The notes beneath the pieces are model-generated. The model made no database searches. It had not been told where the DNA came from and worked only from the letters and a program-made list of their open reading frames with translations. 64,000 nt of DNA from Myxococcus virescens (GTDB taxonomy: Bacteria > Myxococcota > Myxococcia > Myxococcales > Myxococcaceae), in NCBI RefSeq assembly GCF_900101905.1, contig NZ_FNAJ01000020.1, positions 62,001-126,000 on the forward strand. The letters run 5' to 3'. Position numbers and translations under genes: made by a program. Shown one piece after another: positions 24,721 to 36,735 of the stretch (within the stretch, counting starts at the first letter, position 1; every line of letters begins with the position of its first letter).

Positions 24721-26195
24721 GGTGAGGTCTCCTGGCACAGGCTGGTGCCCTGGCGCGGGTCTCTTCCCTGCCGGGCGCCGAGCCGCGCCACCAACCGGGC
24801 GTTCTGCGGCCGGTCGAGGTCGGGAATGTCGATGATGGCCACGCGGCCGTCGCCAAAGGTGCTGGTGAAGATGCGAGCGCTGTTGCCGCGGACGTCCGCG
24901 GCCAGGCCAAAGGGCTGGCTGGGCTGGTTCGGGTCGTTGTCGCCCACCTGCACCTGGGCGACGAGCTGCCCGACTTCTTCGTCGAAGATGGCCACGGCTT
25001 CGTCGCCGCTGCCCGTCACCGCCACCAGATTGCCGCGACCCGGGCCGCGCGGAATGACTTCCAGCTCGCTGGCGCCCGCGGGCACCGGCAGCGCCGACAC
25101 GATGCGCACGCTGGGGGTCGTCCCCGCGTCAGGCGCCGTGCCCGCCGCGTTCAGGACGTCCAGGATGAGCAACGTGTCCGGACCGCGCGCCAGCAGGTAG
25201 ACGCGCTCGTCCACGATGGTGAGCTCGGGCGACGCCGGGTCGGGCACGCGCGTGGCCGAGGGAACCACCGCCACGCCGCGCGCCTCACGCACCGAGTACG
25301 ACAGCTCCAGGTCGGTCTCCAGCACGCGACCCGCGACGGTCCGGTCCACCAGCCGCAGGATGAAGCGCGCCGGCAGCGCCCCCAGCTGCGCGGAGGAAGA
25401 GTTGCGCCCCGAGACGTACACATACCGGCTGCCAATGGCCGTCGCGTGCGCGACGCCGGAGAGCCGGTCATTGGTCCCCAGCGCCACGAACTCGCTGGTG
25501 TTCAGCGCGTCGCGCGTGGGGTTCGCCGCGGGGAGGTGAAGCACGTAGCCCCCCAGGTCCGCTTCGGTGAAGGTCGTCGGCGGCCCGGCCAGCTCCGTGT
25601 GCGTCACCCAGACGCGAGCGTCCTCGCCGTTGCCGGCGACGCTGACACCCAGCGGCCCCGGAGCCGAAGGCAATCCGTTGGAGGCGCCTGGGACATCCAG
25701 CAGCGACAGCGCATTGACGCGGCAGTCACGCTCGCCGCCCTGCACGCAGCTCAGGCTGAGGCCGTCATCGCCCACATCGATGGCGTGAAGCAGGCTGCCC
25801 TCGGCCCGCGCCGGGACGAACAGCCGCGGTGGCCGCCCCGGAGGGCTCCACATGGCCATCTCGCCGGCGAAGCTCTGAATCTGCACGTAGGACTGGGCGC
25901 CGATGCCCAGCGACGTGACGTCGTTGGGCAGCGACTCCCCGGGGTCGAAGTCCGTGCCGAAGGGCCGCACCCCCACGGCGTCCAGATCCAGCGCGACGAC
26001 CGAACCCGAGTCGTAGCACTTGTCGAAGTTGGCGCTCGCTACGTAGAGGTATCCGTTGGTGGACGGACCCGCTTCGGGGCGCCAGAAGGCAAGACCGCTC
26101 GGGTACACGAGCCGGGTGGACGGAGGGGGCTTGCTCTCGGTGCCGACGTTGCAGGACACGAGGAGCAGCGCGGAGGTAAGAAGGTAGGCGCGCAT
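24717..26195 (-). CDS. Propeller-like lipoprotein, first gene of the Kil cluster
   Basis: A 492-residue lipoprotein with signal MRAYLLTSALLLVSC, where Cys15 is the lipidation site. The mature part has YVTN-like propeller strands (GYLYVASANFDKCYDSGSVV, then NLVAVTGSGDEAVAIFDEEV, and near the end ARIFTSTFGDGRVAIIDIPD). Such proteins are often extracellular binding or scaffolding proteins. The start at 26195 was chosen because it opens the signal peptide; the upstream open frame is non-coding. It is the promoter-proximal gene of the cluster, 137 bases after glyS, and it overlaps the next gene by four bases. Confidence 0.75.
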   Translation of the reverse strand: MRAYLLTSALLLVSCNVGTESKPPPSTRLVYPSGLAFWRPEAGPSTNGYLYVASANFDKCYDSGSVVALDLDAVGVRPFGTDFDPGESLPNDVTSLGIGAQSYVQIQSFAGEMAMWSPPGRPPRLFVPARAEGSLLHAIDVGDDGLSLSCVQGGERDCRVNALSLLDVPGASNGLPSAPGPLGVSVAGNGEDARVWVTHTELAGPPTTFTEADLGGYVLHLPAANPTRDALNTSEFVALGTNDRLSGVAHATAIGSRYVYVSGRNSSSAQLGALPARFILRLVDRTVAGRVLETDLELSYSVREARGVAVVPSATRVPDPASPELTIVDERVYLLARGPDTLLILDVLNAAGTAPDAGTTPSVRIVSALPVPAGASELEVIPRGPGRGNLVAVTGSGDEAVAIFDEEVGQLVAQVQVGDNDPNQPSQPFGLAADVRGNSARIFTSTFGDGRVAIIDIPDLDRPQNARLVARLGARQGRDPRQGTSLCQETSP

Positions 26196-26287
26196 CGGAG
26201 GGGGGCGGAGTCTAGGAAGGGGTCTCCCCCCGGGCAACCGGAAACGCGGCGGGCCATTCCCATGCGCCTTGCGCCCGACGCAGCCGT

Positions 26288-26318
26288 GCCCCCCGGGGTG
26301 CTTCATTCCCCGGAGGGC
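26288..26318 (-). terminator. Hairpin after glyS
   Basis: An 11-bp stem with one wobble pair (26288-26298 with 26308-26318) and a 9-nt loop, 15 bases beyond the glyS stop. No T run follows on the minus strand. It would separate glyQS from the Kil cluster. Confidence 0.5.
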
Positions 26319-26332
26319 AGGCAGGCCACGCA

Positions 26333-28433
26333 TCAGGCCGCGGCGGCCGTTTCAGCCTGGATCTTCGAGAAGTCGGCCACCTGGTTGAACAGGGCGCCAA
26401 TCTCCACGAGCAGGCGGATGCGGTTTTCCCTCAGGGCCTTGTCCTCGGCCATGACCATCACCTTGTCGAAGAAGGTGTCCACGGCGGGCTTCAGGCCCGT
26501 GATTTCCCGGAGAGCACCGGAGAAGTCATCCGCGCGCACCAACCCCGACACCGTGCTCCGGGCCTGGGTGAACGCGGTGTGGAGGTTCCGCTCCGGCTCG
26601 TCCACCAGCTTCTGGGGGTTGGTCTCCCCTCCCTGCACGTCGCGGCCCTGCTTCTCCACGATGTTGACCACGCGCTTGAAGGCCACGGCCAGGGGCTGGA
26701 AGTCCGCCCGGCCCACGATGAGGCTCAGGGCCTCCAGGCGCTTCTGCGCGGCCACCAGGTCGTCGAAGCCAGCGGACAGCACCGCCTCCACGACGTCCGT
26801 GCGGTGCTGCTCCCCCCACAGCGCCTTGAGGCGGCCGCGGAAGAACTCCAGCACCTGCTCACGCGGCGCGGGCTCGCCGGCCTTGCGCTTGGCGTTGGCA
26901 ATCTTCGGCGCCAGCAACCGGAGCGACTCGTCCACCGCGGCCGACAGGCTGAAGCGGTAGCCCCGCCCCAGCACCAGCCGGATGATGGCGATGCACGCGC
27001 GGCGCAGGGCGAACGGATCCGCCGCACCCGTGGGCGCCTTGCCGATGGCGAAGATGCCGCACAGCGAGTCCAGCCGGTCCGCGATGCCGATGAGCGCACC
27101 TGCGTCCTGCGTGGGCAGCGCGTCCTCGGCGCCACGCGGCAGGTAGTGCTCCGCGATGGCCAGGGCCACGGCGTCCGGCTCACCGCCCGCGCGGGCGTAC
27201 TCCCGGCCCATGATGCCCTGGAGCTCGGGGAACTCGCCCACCATGCCGGTGACGAGGTCGGCCTTGGCCAGGGTGGCGGCGCGCTCGATGGTGACCGCCT
27301 CCCCTGCCCGCCCCGCCTGCTGGCCCAGCCACACCGCCAGCGTGCGGAAGCGCTCCACCTTCTCCAGGTAGCTCCCCAGCTGCCCCTGCCACACCACGCG
27401 GCCCAGCTTCTCCACGCGGTCGATGAGCGGCGTCTTCCGGTCCTCGTCGAAGAAGAAGCGGCCGTCCGCCAGTCGCGCGCGCAGCACGCGCTGGTAGCCG
27501 CGCAGGCTGAGCTGCTCGTCGCGCACCGGCGTGTTGGACACGGCGATGAACTTCGGCTGCAGCTTGCCCGCGCTGTCCACCAGCGAGAAGTAGCGCTGGT
27601 GGCTCTTCATCTCCTGCACCAGCACCTCTGGAGGCAGGTCCAGGTGGCGCTCCTCGAAGGTGCCCACCACCGGGCTGGGCAGCTCGACCAGGTTCGTCAC
27701 CTGGTCCACCAGCGACTCGTCCTCCAGCAGCTGGGCGCCGGCCTTGCTCGCGGCCGCCCTCACCTTCTCCACCAGCTGCGCGCGGCGCTTCGAGATGTCC
27801 GCCACCACGTGCGCCTTCTCCAGCGCCACCTCGTACTCCGCCGGAGCCTTCAGCTCGATGGCGTCGGGCGACAGGAAGCGGTGCCCCCGCGTGGTCCGGC
27901 CGCTCGTCACGTCACCGAACACCACGGGCAGCACGTCGCTCCCCAGCAGCGCCACCAGCCACTGCACCGGGCGCGCGAAGGACGTGTCCACGTCACCCCA
28001 GCGCATGGACTTGCGGAAGTTGATGCCGTGCACCGCCGCGTGCAGCGTGTCCTTCAGGATGTCCGCCGCCGGGCGGCCCTTCTCCTCCACGCGCGCGGAC
28101 AGGTACTCGCCCTTGGCGGTGGTGGCGCGGCCCAGCTGGTCCACCGCGAGCTTGAGGCTCTCGGCGAACTTCTCCGCCGCCTTGGTGGGCTTGCCCTGCG
28201 CGTCGAAGGCCGCCTTGGCGCTGGGGCCAAGCACCTCCTTGATGATGTCCTCGCCCGCGTCCGCCACGTCCTTCACCCACACCGCGAGCCGCCGCGGCGT
28301 GCCGAAGGTCCGCACCTCGCCGTGCTTCAGGCGGGCGTCCGCCATGCGCTCGGTGATGACGCGCTTCAGGTCGTCCAGCGCGGGACCGATGAAGGACGCC
28401 GGAATCTCCTCCGCGCCCACTTCCAGGAGCAGG

Positions 28434-28444
<11 letters not shown>
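26333..28444 (-). CDS. glyS: Glycine-tRNA ligase, beta subunit
   Basis: A 703-residue subunit of the tetrameric alpha2-beta2 glycyl-tRNA synthetase. It begins with the family signature [15 protein letters not shown], continues with [20 protein letters not shown] and [10 protein letters not shown], and ends with the DALR-like anticodon domain. The beta subunit handles tRNA recognition. It starts 11 bases inside the end of glyQ, so the two are translationally coupled. The longer open frame upstream lies inside glyQ and is rejected. Confidence 0.97.
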
Positions 28445-29426
<982 letters not shown>

Positions 29427-29473
29427 AGCGCGCGGACCCTAGTGACGGGGGTCCGGAGCGTCAAGGACGGCGC

Positions 29474-31780
29474 TCACTCCTTGTACGGTGGGAGATCCGC
29501 CAGCCGGATTTGAATCTTCGTCTCCTCGCCCGGCTTGATGGGAGCCGACAGGAGCCGGCTCACCGACTCCACCCCCGTCGGGTCCACCACGCGCAGGCGG
29601 TAGACCCCCACGGGGAGCGGGAATTTCTTCAGGGGCGTGGTGCCCAGCTCCGTGGCGCCGTCGAACACGGCCGCCCGCGGCACCGTGTAGAGGGTCATCC
29701 ACCCCAGTCCCGCCTTCGCGGCCCCCTTCGCCGTGCTGGTATCCAGCACCTCCGCCATTCCCTCGGGGTCCTGCGTCACCGTGGTGACGGGCTCGGCGGC
29801 CGGCGGGGCCGCCGCCACGCGGGGCGCTGGCTCACGCGGAGGTGGGCTGGCCTGCGCGGGCGGCGCGGCCTTGGCGCTGGCAGGTTCGGCCTCGGCCTTC
29901 GGGGCGGCCGCCCGGCGTGCCGGCGAAGAGGCGCCTTCCTTCGCCTTCCGCCCGGGCGGGGCCTTCGTCGGAGCCTTGGCCTCGGGCGCGCCTTCCACCG
30001 CCTCTTCGTCCGAACCTTCGCCACCAGCGGCCTGCTCGGCCTCGGCGACAGCCTGGGAAGGCTCGGCCCGACGGAAGCCCGGCGGCGGGCCCGCCTGCTG
30101 CGGTGGCCAGGGCTGGTTCGCGGGGTCCTCCGCTGGCGGCGGATTCAACTCCGCGCTCACCCACGCCTTGGCGGCTTCGAAGCCCGGCAGGAGCTGCGCA
30201 CGCACGGCAGGCAGCGTCGCAGCCCAACCGAGGCCTCCCAGCAGGAGGAGCAGGAACAGCCGGCTCGCCCAGCGCGACGGCGGACGGGCGGCGGGCGTCT
30301 CCACCGGCGTGTCCGAGGCCCGCGACGTATCGAGGCGCGCCGACCGTCCGGAGGCCCGAGCACCGTCCGCGCCGGGCCGCTGGGGCCGGGAACGGAAGCG
30401 CTGCGTCTGGAGATCGCTCGGCTCGTCGAGAGCTTCGGGCTCGGCCGGGGCCTCCTGCCGGGCAGTGGGCCGCGGCCGAGGTGTACGCGCGGCCGGCGCG
30501 CTGTCCTGACCTCCGCGCGGTGTGCGCGAAGTCGGAGGCGCCACTTCACTGGTCCGGCGCTGAGGGGCGGGCTTGGGCGCGCTCCCGTTGCCGGCGCCTG
30601 AGGTGCCACGCAAAGCCACGCCGCCCTCCGCCGGACGGCGCTGGGGCACGGGCTTGGGCGCGCTCGAATGCGGGGCCGAGGGCGAACCAGGCCGGGCGCG
30701 CGGGGCCGGCATCTGCGACGTGGGGGCGGAGTCCGCGCTGTCCTCCTGCTGGAGGGCACCCGCCGCCTCGCTGACGCGGGCATCCTCCGCGCGGCTGGCC
30801 AGCTCCAACAGCGTGCGCGTCTTCTGGCGCTTGTCGGCGAAGAGGTCGCCCATGACGGCGGTCATGCCGTCCTCGTCGAAGAGCTCCGAGCCGAGCGCCG
30901 CTTCAATGGCGCGCGCCATCTCCCGGCAGTTGGTGAAGCGCTGGGACACGTCCCGGGACAGCGCTCGCGTCACCACGGCTTCCAAGGCTTCGGGGACATC
31001 CGGGTTGATGCCGCGCAGCGGAGGCACGTCGGCCTCCACGATCTGCATCATCACCGCCGCTTCGTGCGGCCCGCTGAACAACCGCTGGCCACTCAGCAGT
31101 TCGTGCAGCATGACGCCCACGGAGAACAAGTCACTGCGGCCATCCAGGGTGGCCACGCCTCGGACCTGCTCCGGGGACATGTAGCCACTGGTCCCCTTCA
31201 CCGTCCCCACCTGAGTGCGCCCCAACCGCCCGCGCGCCTTGGCGATGCCGAAGTCGATCACCTTCACGACGCCGTCGTAGGTGAGCATCACATTCTTCGG
31301 AGACACGTCGCGGTGCACCACCACCGCGGGCCGACCCGACGGGTCCGTGAAGTGGTGCGCGTAGTGCAGGCCCAGGCAGGTATCGCGAATCACCCGCCCG
31401 ACGAAGCCGAGCGGCAACGGGTAGCCCTGGCGCGTGGAGGCCTTCACCACCTGCTCCAGGTTCTGCCCGGGCAGGAACTCCATGGCGAGGTACAGCTCGC
31501 CGCCCTCCTCGCCCAGGTCGAAGACCTGACCGATGTTCGCGTGCGAGAAGGCCGCGGTGATGCGCGCCTCATCCAGGAACATCTGGACGAATTGCTCGTC
31601 CTTCTTGATGTCCGGGAGAATCTGCTTCACCGCGACGAACTTGCGAAATCCCCCAGGCCCCGAGGTGTAGGCCAGGAACAGCTCCGCCATCCCTCCCATG
31701 GAGAGGCGCGTGAGGATTTCGTATTTCCCGATGCGCCGCCCCCGATCGGGATCGTCACCGGCGCCACCCTGCATGGACAT
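29474..31780 (-). CDS. Transmembrane Ser/Thr protein kinase with PEGA-like C-terminus
   Basis: A 768-residue kinase. The catalytic domain (about 18-295) keeps the VAIK-type Lys52, the HRD motif (156-158 in VVHRDVSPKN) and DFG (176-178), so it should be active. A long Pro/Ala/Arg-rich linker (345-505) leads to one membrane helix (about 507-527). The extracytoplasmic part has an Ala/Pro-rich stretch and ends in a PEGA-like beta domain (YTVPRAAVFDGATELGTTPL). Two ATGs (31792, 31774) lie within four codons of the chosen start and no clear SD discriminates. It lies upstream of glyQS and the Kil cluster, whose FHA proteins are possible targets; that link is inference. Confidence 0.9.
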   Translation of the reverse strand: MSMQGGAGDDPDRGRRIGKYEILTRLSMGGMAELFLAYTSGPGGFRKFVAVKQILPDIKKDEQFVQMFLDEARITAAFSHANIGQVFDLGEEGGELYLAMEFLPGQNLEQVVKASTRQGYPLPLGFVGRVIRDTCLGLHYAHHFTDPSGRPAVVVHRDVSPKNVMLTYDGVVKVIDFGIAKARGRLGRTQVGTVKGTSGYMSPEQVRGVATLDGRSDLFSVGVMLHELLSGQRLFSGPHEAAVMMQIVEADVPPLRGINPDVPEALEAVVTRALSRDVSQRFTNCREMARAIEAALGSELFDEDGMTAVMGDLFADKRQKTRTLLELASRAEDARVSEAAGALQQEDSADSAPTSQMPAPRARPGSPSAPHSSAPKPVPQRRPAEGGVALRGTSGAGNGSAPKPAPQRRTSEVAPPTSRTPRGGQDSAPAARTPRPRPTARQEAPAEPEALDEPSDLQTQRFRSRPQRPGADGARASGRSARLDTSRASDTPVETPAARPPSRWASRLFLLLLLGGLGWAATLPAVRAQLLPGFEAAKAWVSAELNPPPAEDPANQPWPPQQAGPPPGFRRAEPSQAVAEAEQAAGGEGSDEEAVEGAPEAKAPTKAPPGRKAKEGASSPARRAAAPKAEAEPASAKAAPPAQASPPPREPAPRVAAAPPAAEPVTTVTQDPEGMAEVLDTSTAKGAAKAGLGWMTLYTVPRAAVFDGATELGTTPLKKFPLPVGVYRLRVVDPTGVESVSRLLSAPIKPGEETKIQIRLADLPPYKE

Positions 31781-32003
31781 TCGGCGCGGCATCTTAACGC
31801 CCGCATGGGTCCGAGTCGACCTTCGTGACGCCCCCTTCCTCGACAAGCTGGAGGGGCTCCTGCACACCGCGTCGGGGACTGGCACCGGCTGGCCGCCTGC
31901 CCGTGCGCCGGCCGGAGTGTCCAATGGCCGATGGCCACATCGCGCGATTCCCCGTGACGGAGGGGGGCGTGTTCTCATACCAGCAAGTCAGAGTAGGAGG
32001 CTC

Positions 32004-33176
32004 ATGGAAGACACCAACGGCTGCCCCGGACGTGCCAGGCGCATCGCATATTCCGGGCAAGGCGAATCCAAGCAAGACACCGCGGACCAGCTCCGGCTGT
32101 TGATTGAGAGCGTCACCGACCATGCCATCCTGACGCTCGACCTGGACGGGTACGTAGCAAGCTGGAACCCGGGCGCCGAACGCATCAAGGGCTACCGCGC
32201 GGACGAGATTCTGGGGCAGCACTTCAGCCGCTTCTATCCGCCCGAAGCCGTGGCGCGGAACCGGCCGCGGTACGGGCTCGACGTGGCGACGCGTGAGGGC
32301 CGCTTCGAGGAGGACGGCTGGCGCGTCCGCAAGGACGGCAGCCGCTTCTGGGCCAACGTCGTCATCACCGCGCTGTATGACGAGACCGGGCAGCTGCGTG
32401 GCTTCGGCAAGGTGACGCGCGACTTCACCGCCCGCTATCAGGCCCAGGAGCAACGGGAGATGGAGCGCCTCCGGGAGGCCCTTCGCATCCGTGACGACTT
32501 CCTGTCCGTGGCGTCCCACGAGCTGCGCACCCCGCTCACCCCGCTGCAACTGAAGCTGACGGCCATGCGCCGCGCCGTCGACAGCGCCCCGGGAGGCATG
32601 CTGCCGAGCGAGCGCGTGGGGCGCGACCTCGACGTCGCCGTCCGCCAGGTGCGCAAGCTGGTGGAGCTGGTGGACGACCTGCTTGACGTGTCACGCATCA
32701 GCGTGGGCCAGCTGACCCTGGAGCGTGTGCCCGCGGACCTCACGGCCCTGCTTCGAGAGGTCGTCGCCCGCTACCTGCCACAAGCCAGCCAGCTCGGAAG
32801 CACCGTGGAACTGGACGCGCCGGCGCCCGTGCAGGGCGAATGGGACACACGCCGGGTGGAGCAGGTGATGACCAACCTCCTCTCCAACGCGCTCAAGTAC
32901 GGAGGGGGCAAGCCGATTCACGTCAGCCTGCGCGCGGAAGGCGGCCTGGCGCTGCTGAGCGTTCGCGACGAGGGCATCGGCATCGCGCCGGAAGCACTGC
33001 CCCACGTCTTCGACCGGTTCATGCGGGCCGTGTCCGGCCGCAACTTCAGTGGGCTGGGGCTCGGCCTCTTCATCGCCCACCAGGTCGTTTCGGCGCACGG
33101 GGGCGACATCCAGGTGTCCAGCGTGCCGGACAAAGGGAGCACGTTCAGCGTCCGGCTCCCGCTCGGCCCCACGTAG
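32004..33176 (+). CDS. PAS-domain sensor histidine kinase
   Basis: A 390-residue soluble kinase. A PAS domain fills about 28-145 (VTDHAILTLDLDGYVASWN, GYRADEILGQHFSRFY). The HisKA domain has the phospho-acceptor His172 in SVASHELRTPLTPL. The ATPase domain has the N-box NLLSNALKYGG, G1 DEGIGIAPEAL and G2 GLGLGLFIAHQVV. There is no membrane segment, so it senses a cytosolic cue. No response regulator gene is adjacent, so it is an orphan kinase. The start follows AGGAGG by only three bases, which is tight; the long upstream open frame is antisense to the kinase gene at 29474 and is rejected. Confidence 0.92.
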   Translation: MEDTNGCPGRARRIAYSGQGESKQDTADQLRLLIESVTDHAILTLDLDGYVASWNPGAERIKGYRADEILGQHFSRFYPPEAVARNRPRYGLDVATREGRFEEDGWRVRKDGSRFWANVVITALYDETGQLRGFGKVTRDFTARYQAQEQREMERLREALRIRDDFLSVASHELRTPLTPLQLKLTAMRRAVDSAPGGMLPSERVGRDLDVAVRQVRKLVELVDDLLDVSRISVGQLTLERVPADLTALLREVVARYLPQASQLGSTVELDAPAPVQGEWDTRRVEQVMTNLLSNALKYGGGKPIHVSLRAEGGLALLSVRDEGIGIAPEALPHVFDRFMRAVSGRNFSGLGLGLFIAHQVVSAHGGDIQVSSVPDKGSTFSVRLPLGPT

Positions 33177-33199
33177 ACACACGCCATGGGACGTCCCTG

Positions 33200-34399
33200 T
33201 CAGGCGCTCAGCGCACGCACCCGGCCCGCGAGGTTCTGGGTGAAGAGGCGGAAGATGCGCAGCGCCGCCGCCTCGTGCGTGTCCACGAAGCGCTCGAAGT
33301 CGACACGGCTGATGCGCAGCGCCCGCACGGAGGTCCGCGCACGGACATGGGCGGACACGGGCCCATCCTGCACCAGGGAGATTTCCCCCAGGTACGCCCC
33401 GGGCCCCAGCGTATTGAGGTGCCGGGCGTCCTCCTCGGGGCCACTGAAGACGTCCACGGAGCCGTCCATCAAGACGAAGAGCCCCAGGCCGGGCGCGCCC
33501 TTCTCCAGCAACACGGCGCCGGGCGCGATGACGACCTGACGCGCCAGCCGGTAGAGGTCCTTCATGTCCTCCAGGGACAGCTCGCCGAAGATGGGGATGG
33601 CCTTGAGGAACCGGTACCCGTTCGCCGCGGGCGCCGACGCGCCTCCGGAACGGCGAATGAGCATGGCCTCCGCTTCCGCCTCCATCCCCATGCGGCGCAG
33701 CAGCCGGGCCTTCTCCGTCACCAGCGCCGGGTCCCCGCGCGCATCCTCCGAGCTGCTCACCGCGTCCGCGAGCACTGCCAACGCCCGGTGCGTGAAGCCC
33801 TCCGCGTCCAGCAACTGGCAGATGCGCAGCACCGCCTCCACGAAGCGCGGGTCCTCCGCGCGCACGCCTCCGAGCGCTTCTACCTCCGCGTGCGCCTGCC
33901 CCAGCTCCCGGTAGAGCGTGGCCGCCTCGAAGGGACGGTCCAGGCGCACCAGGCACTGCGCCATGGCTTCGCGGGAGCCCAGCTCCTGGTAGATGGCCAG
34001 CGCGCGTTCCAGCGCCCCCCCTCGCTCGAAGGCAGCGGCGGCGCGCTCGGCATCACCCGCTCGGAGGTAGCTCTCCGCGGCGGCCATGTACTTCCCACTC
34101 TGGAAGTAGAGGTCCCCGGCGGTGGCGTCCTCGCCCTGGCCATCCATCAGCCGGGCCGCGCCCAGGAAGTCCCGCGCGCGCCGCAACACCTCGACGAAGC
34201 CACGGCGCTCCTTCGCCGGCCCCTGTTCAGCTTCGTGACGGATGCGCTCGCGCTGTGCATCGCCCAGCTCCTCGTAGAGCTGTGCCGCCCGGTCCGTGTC
34301 CTCCAACTCGACCAGAGAGCGCACCGCCCGGAGGGCACCCTCCACGGGCGTGCGCAGCCGCCCGCTCCCCTCGCCCTGGCCACCTGCTGACTCTGTCAT
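33200..34399 (-). CDS. TPR-like protein with C-terminal cyclic nucleotide-binding domain
   Basis: A 399-residue soluble protein. Residues about 15-230 form TPR-like helical repeats (DRAAQLYEELGDAQRER, AAGDLYFQSGKYMAAAESYLRAGDAERAAAAFERGG in parts). Residues about 262-395 form a Crp-type cNMP-binding domain (IFGELSLEDMKDLYRLA, GLFVLMDGSVDVF, GAYLGEISLVQDGPVSAHVRA). The phosphate-binding-cassette positions are partly altered (GEISLVQDGPVSAHV has Glu but Ser/Ala near the usual Arg), so ligand binding is uncertain. No DNA-binding domain is present. Start set by GGGAGA before the ATG. It converges with the histidine kinase gene with 23 bases between stops. Confidence 0.82.
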   Translation of the reverse strand: MTESAGGQGEGSGRLRTPVEGALRAVRSLVELEDTDRAAQLYEELGDAQRERIRHEAEQGPAKERRGFVEVLRRARDFLGAARLMDGQGEDATAGDLYFQSGKYMAAAESYLRAGDAERAAAAFERGGALERALAIYQELGSREAMAQCLVRLDRPFEAATLYRELGQAHAEVEALGGVRAEDPRFVEAVLRICQLLDAEGFTHRALAVLADAVSSSEDARGDPALVTEKARLLRRMGMEAEAEAMLIRRSGGASAPAANGYRFLKAIPIFGELSLEDMKDLYRLARQVVIAPGAVLLEKGAPGLGLFVLMDGSVDVFSGPEEDARHLNTLGPGAYLGEISLVQDGPVSAHVRARTSVRALRISRVDFERFVDTHEAAALRIFRLFTQNLAGRVRALSA

Positions 34400-34539
34400 G
34401 TCGGGTCTCCCGTTCCGGTGAGACCGGCCAGCATGGGCGCTGCCAACGCGTTGCGCCCCGTCCCGGCCTGCCCCCTCTTCTCCCAGAGCCTCGCATTGAA
34501 TTGCCGGGCCTGCCAACGCCCGCCACGAAAACGCGGGCG

Positions 34540-34935
34540 TCAGTCCGCGTCCCGCGCCCGCTCCGCCAGCTGCCGCTGGGAGGCAGTCCTCCGCCACGCG
34601 TCCTCCAACAGCTGGCGGACCAGTGCCGGACGCGCCGCGGCAACGCGCACGAGCAGGTACTCGGGGTACCCCGCGTAATGGTCGGTGATGTAGCAACTGT
34701 CTGGCTCGGCCTGCATGAGGACGTCCCGCACGCCGGGCTCCACCTTCACCACCAGCGACTCGCCGTCCTCATGGAAGCGGGCGATGAACTTCTTGCGCAC
34801 GCGGAACGAGGGCGTCCCGAAGGACGTGCCCTCCTCCATCCCCGGCAGGGACAGCGCCAGCGCGCGCACCGCGTCGAACGTCAGCCCCTGCGTACCCCCA
34901 CCGCGAATCGCGCGGCGCCTGCCCCGTGTCGCCAT
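34540..34935 (-). CDS. MmcQ/YjbR family protein
   Basis: A 131-residue protein of the MmcQ/YjbR (DUF419-like) fold. Signatures are FDAVRALALSLPGMEEGTSFGTPSFRVRKKFIARF and, later, the YITDHYAGYPEYLLVRV segment. Members share a CyaY-like fold and some bind DNA, but the cellular role is undefined. The gene stands alone between the TPR/cNMP gene and a long intergenic region with repeats; no operon partner is evident. Confidence 0.8.
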   Translation of the reverse strand: MATRGRRRAIRGGGTQGLTFDAVRALALSLPGMEEGTSFGTPSFRVRKKFIARFHEDGESLVVKVEPGVRDVLMQAEPDSCYITDHYAGYPEYLLVRVAAARPALVRQLLEDAWRRTASQRQLAERARDAD

Positions 34936-35313
34936 GGCGCATTCCTACCAGAGCCCGGGGCAAACACGGCAGGTCGCGCGCCATGTTGAGACTCCATCCC
35001 GTGGAATGTCAGACATGATTTCATCCCCGGGCGGATGTGGCGATGTGATGACCCGAGGTGTCATGTCTGTGATTTCATCAGCACGTTCGTCCGCGCCGAC
35101 ACGTGGGGTCCGCGACGCTCCGAGTCCGCTGTGACACAGCACCTCTCAGCCGAGAAGGCCCAGACAGCCGCGACTAGCGGAAATCCCGGAGCCGCCGCGC
35201 CTCCGCGCGGGACCTGCCTCGCTCCCAGAGCGGGCGGCCAACAACCACCCCCAATCAAAATGAGCCCAGGAGAGAACCGTTCGGATGTCGGCTCCCGTGA
35301 TATCTTGACTTCC
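34936..35313. promoter_or_regulatory. Intergenic region with repeated motifs upstream of the FHA sigma-54 activator
   Basis: This 378-base gap lies between two divergent genes. It contains inverted and direct repeats at 35010-35079 (listed separately). No conventional promoter was recognised by eye. An in-frame ATG at 35260 might extend the downstream protein by 18 residues. Confidence 0.5.
35010..35079. repeat. Inverted CAGACATGA/TCATGTCTG plus direct TGATTTCATC repeats
   Basis: CAGACATGA (35010-35018) is repeated in perfect inversion as TCATGTCTG (35061-35069), and TGATTTCATC occurs twice in the same direction at 35016-35025 and 35070-35079. The two motifs overlap in each copy, so the pair is a compound repeat spanning 70 bases. 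It could be a two-site operator that allows looping. Confidence 0.65.
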
Positions 35314-36732
<1,419 letters not shown>

Positions 36733-36735
36733 GCC

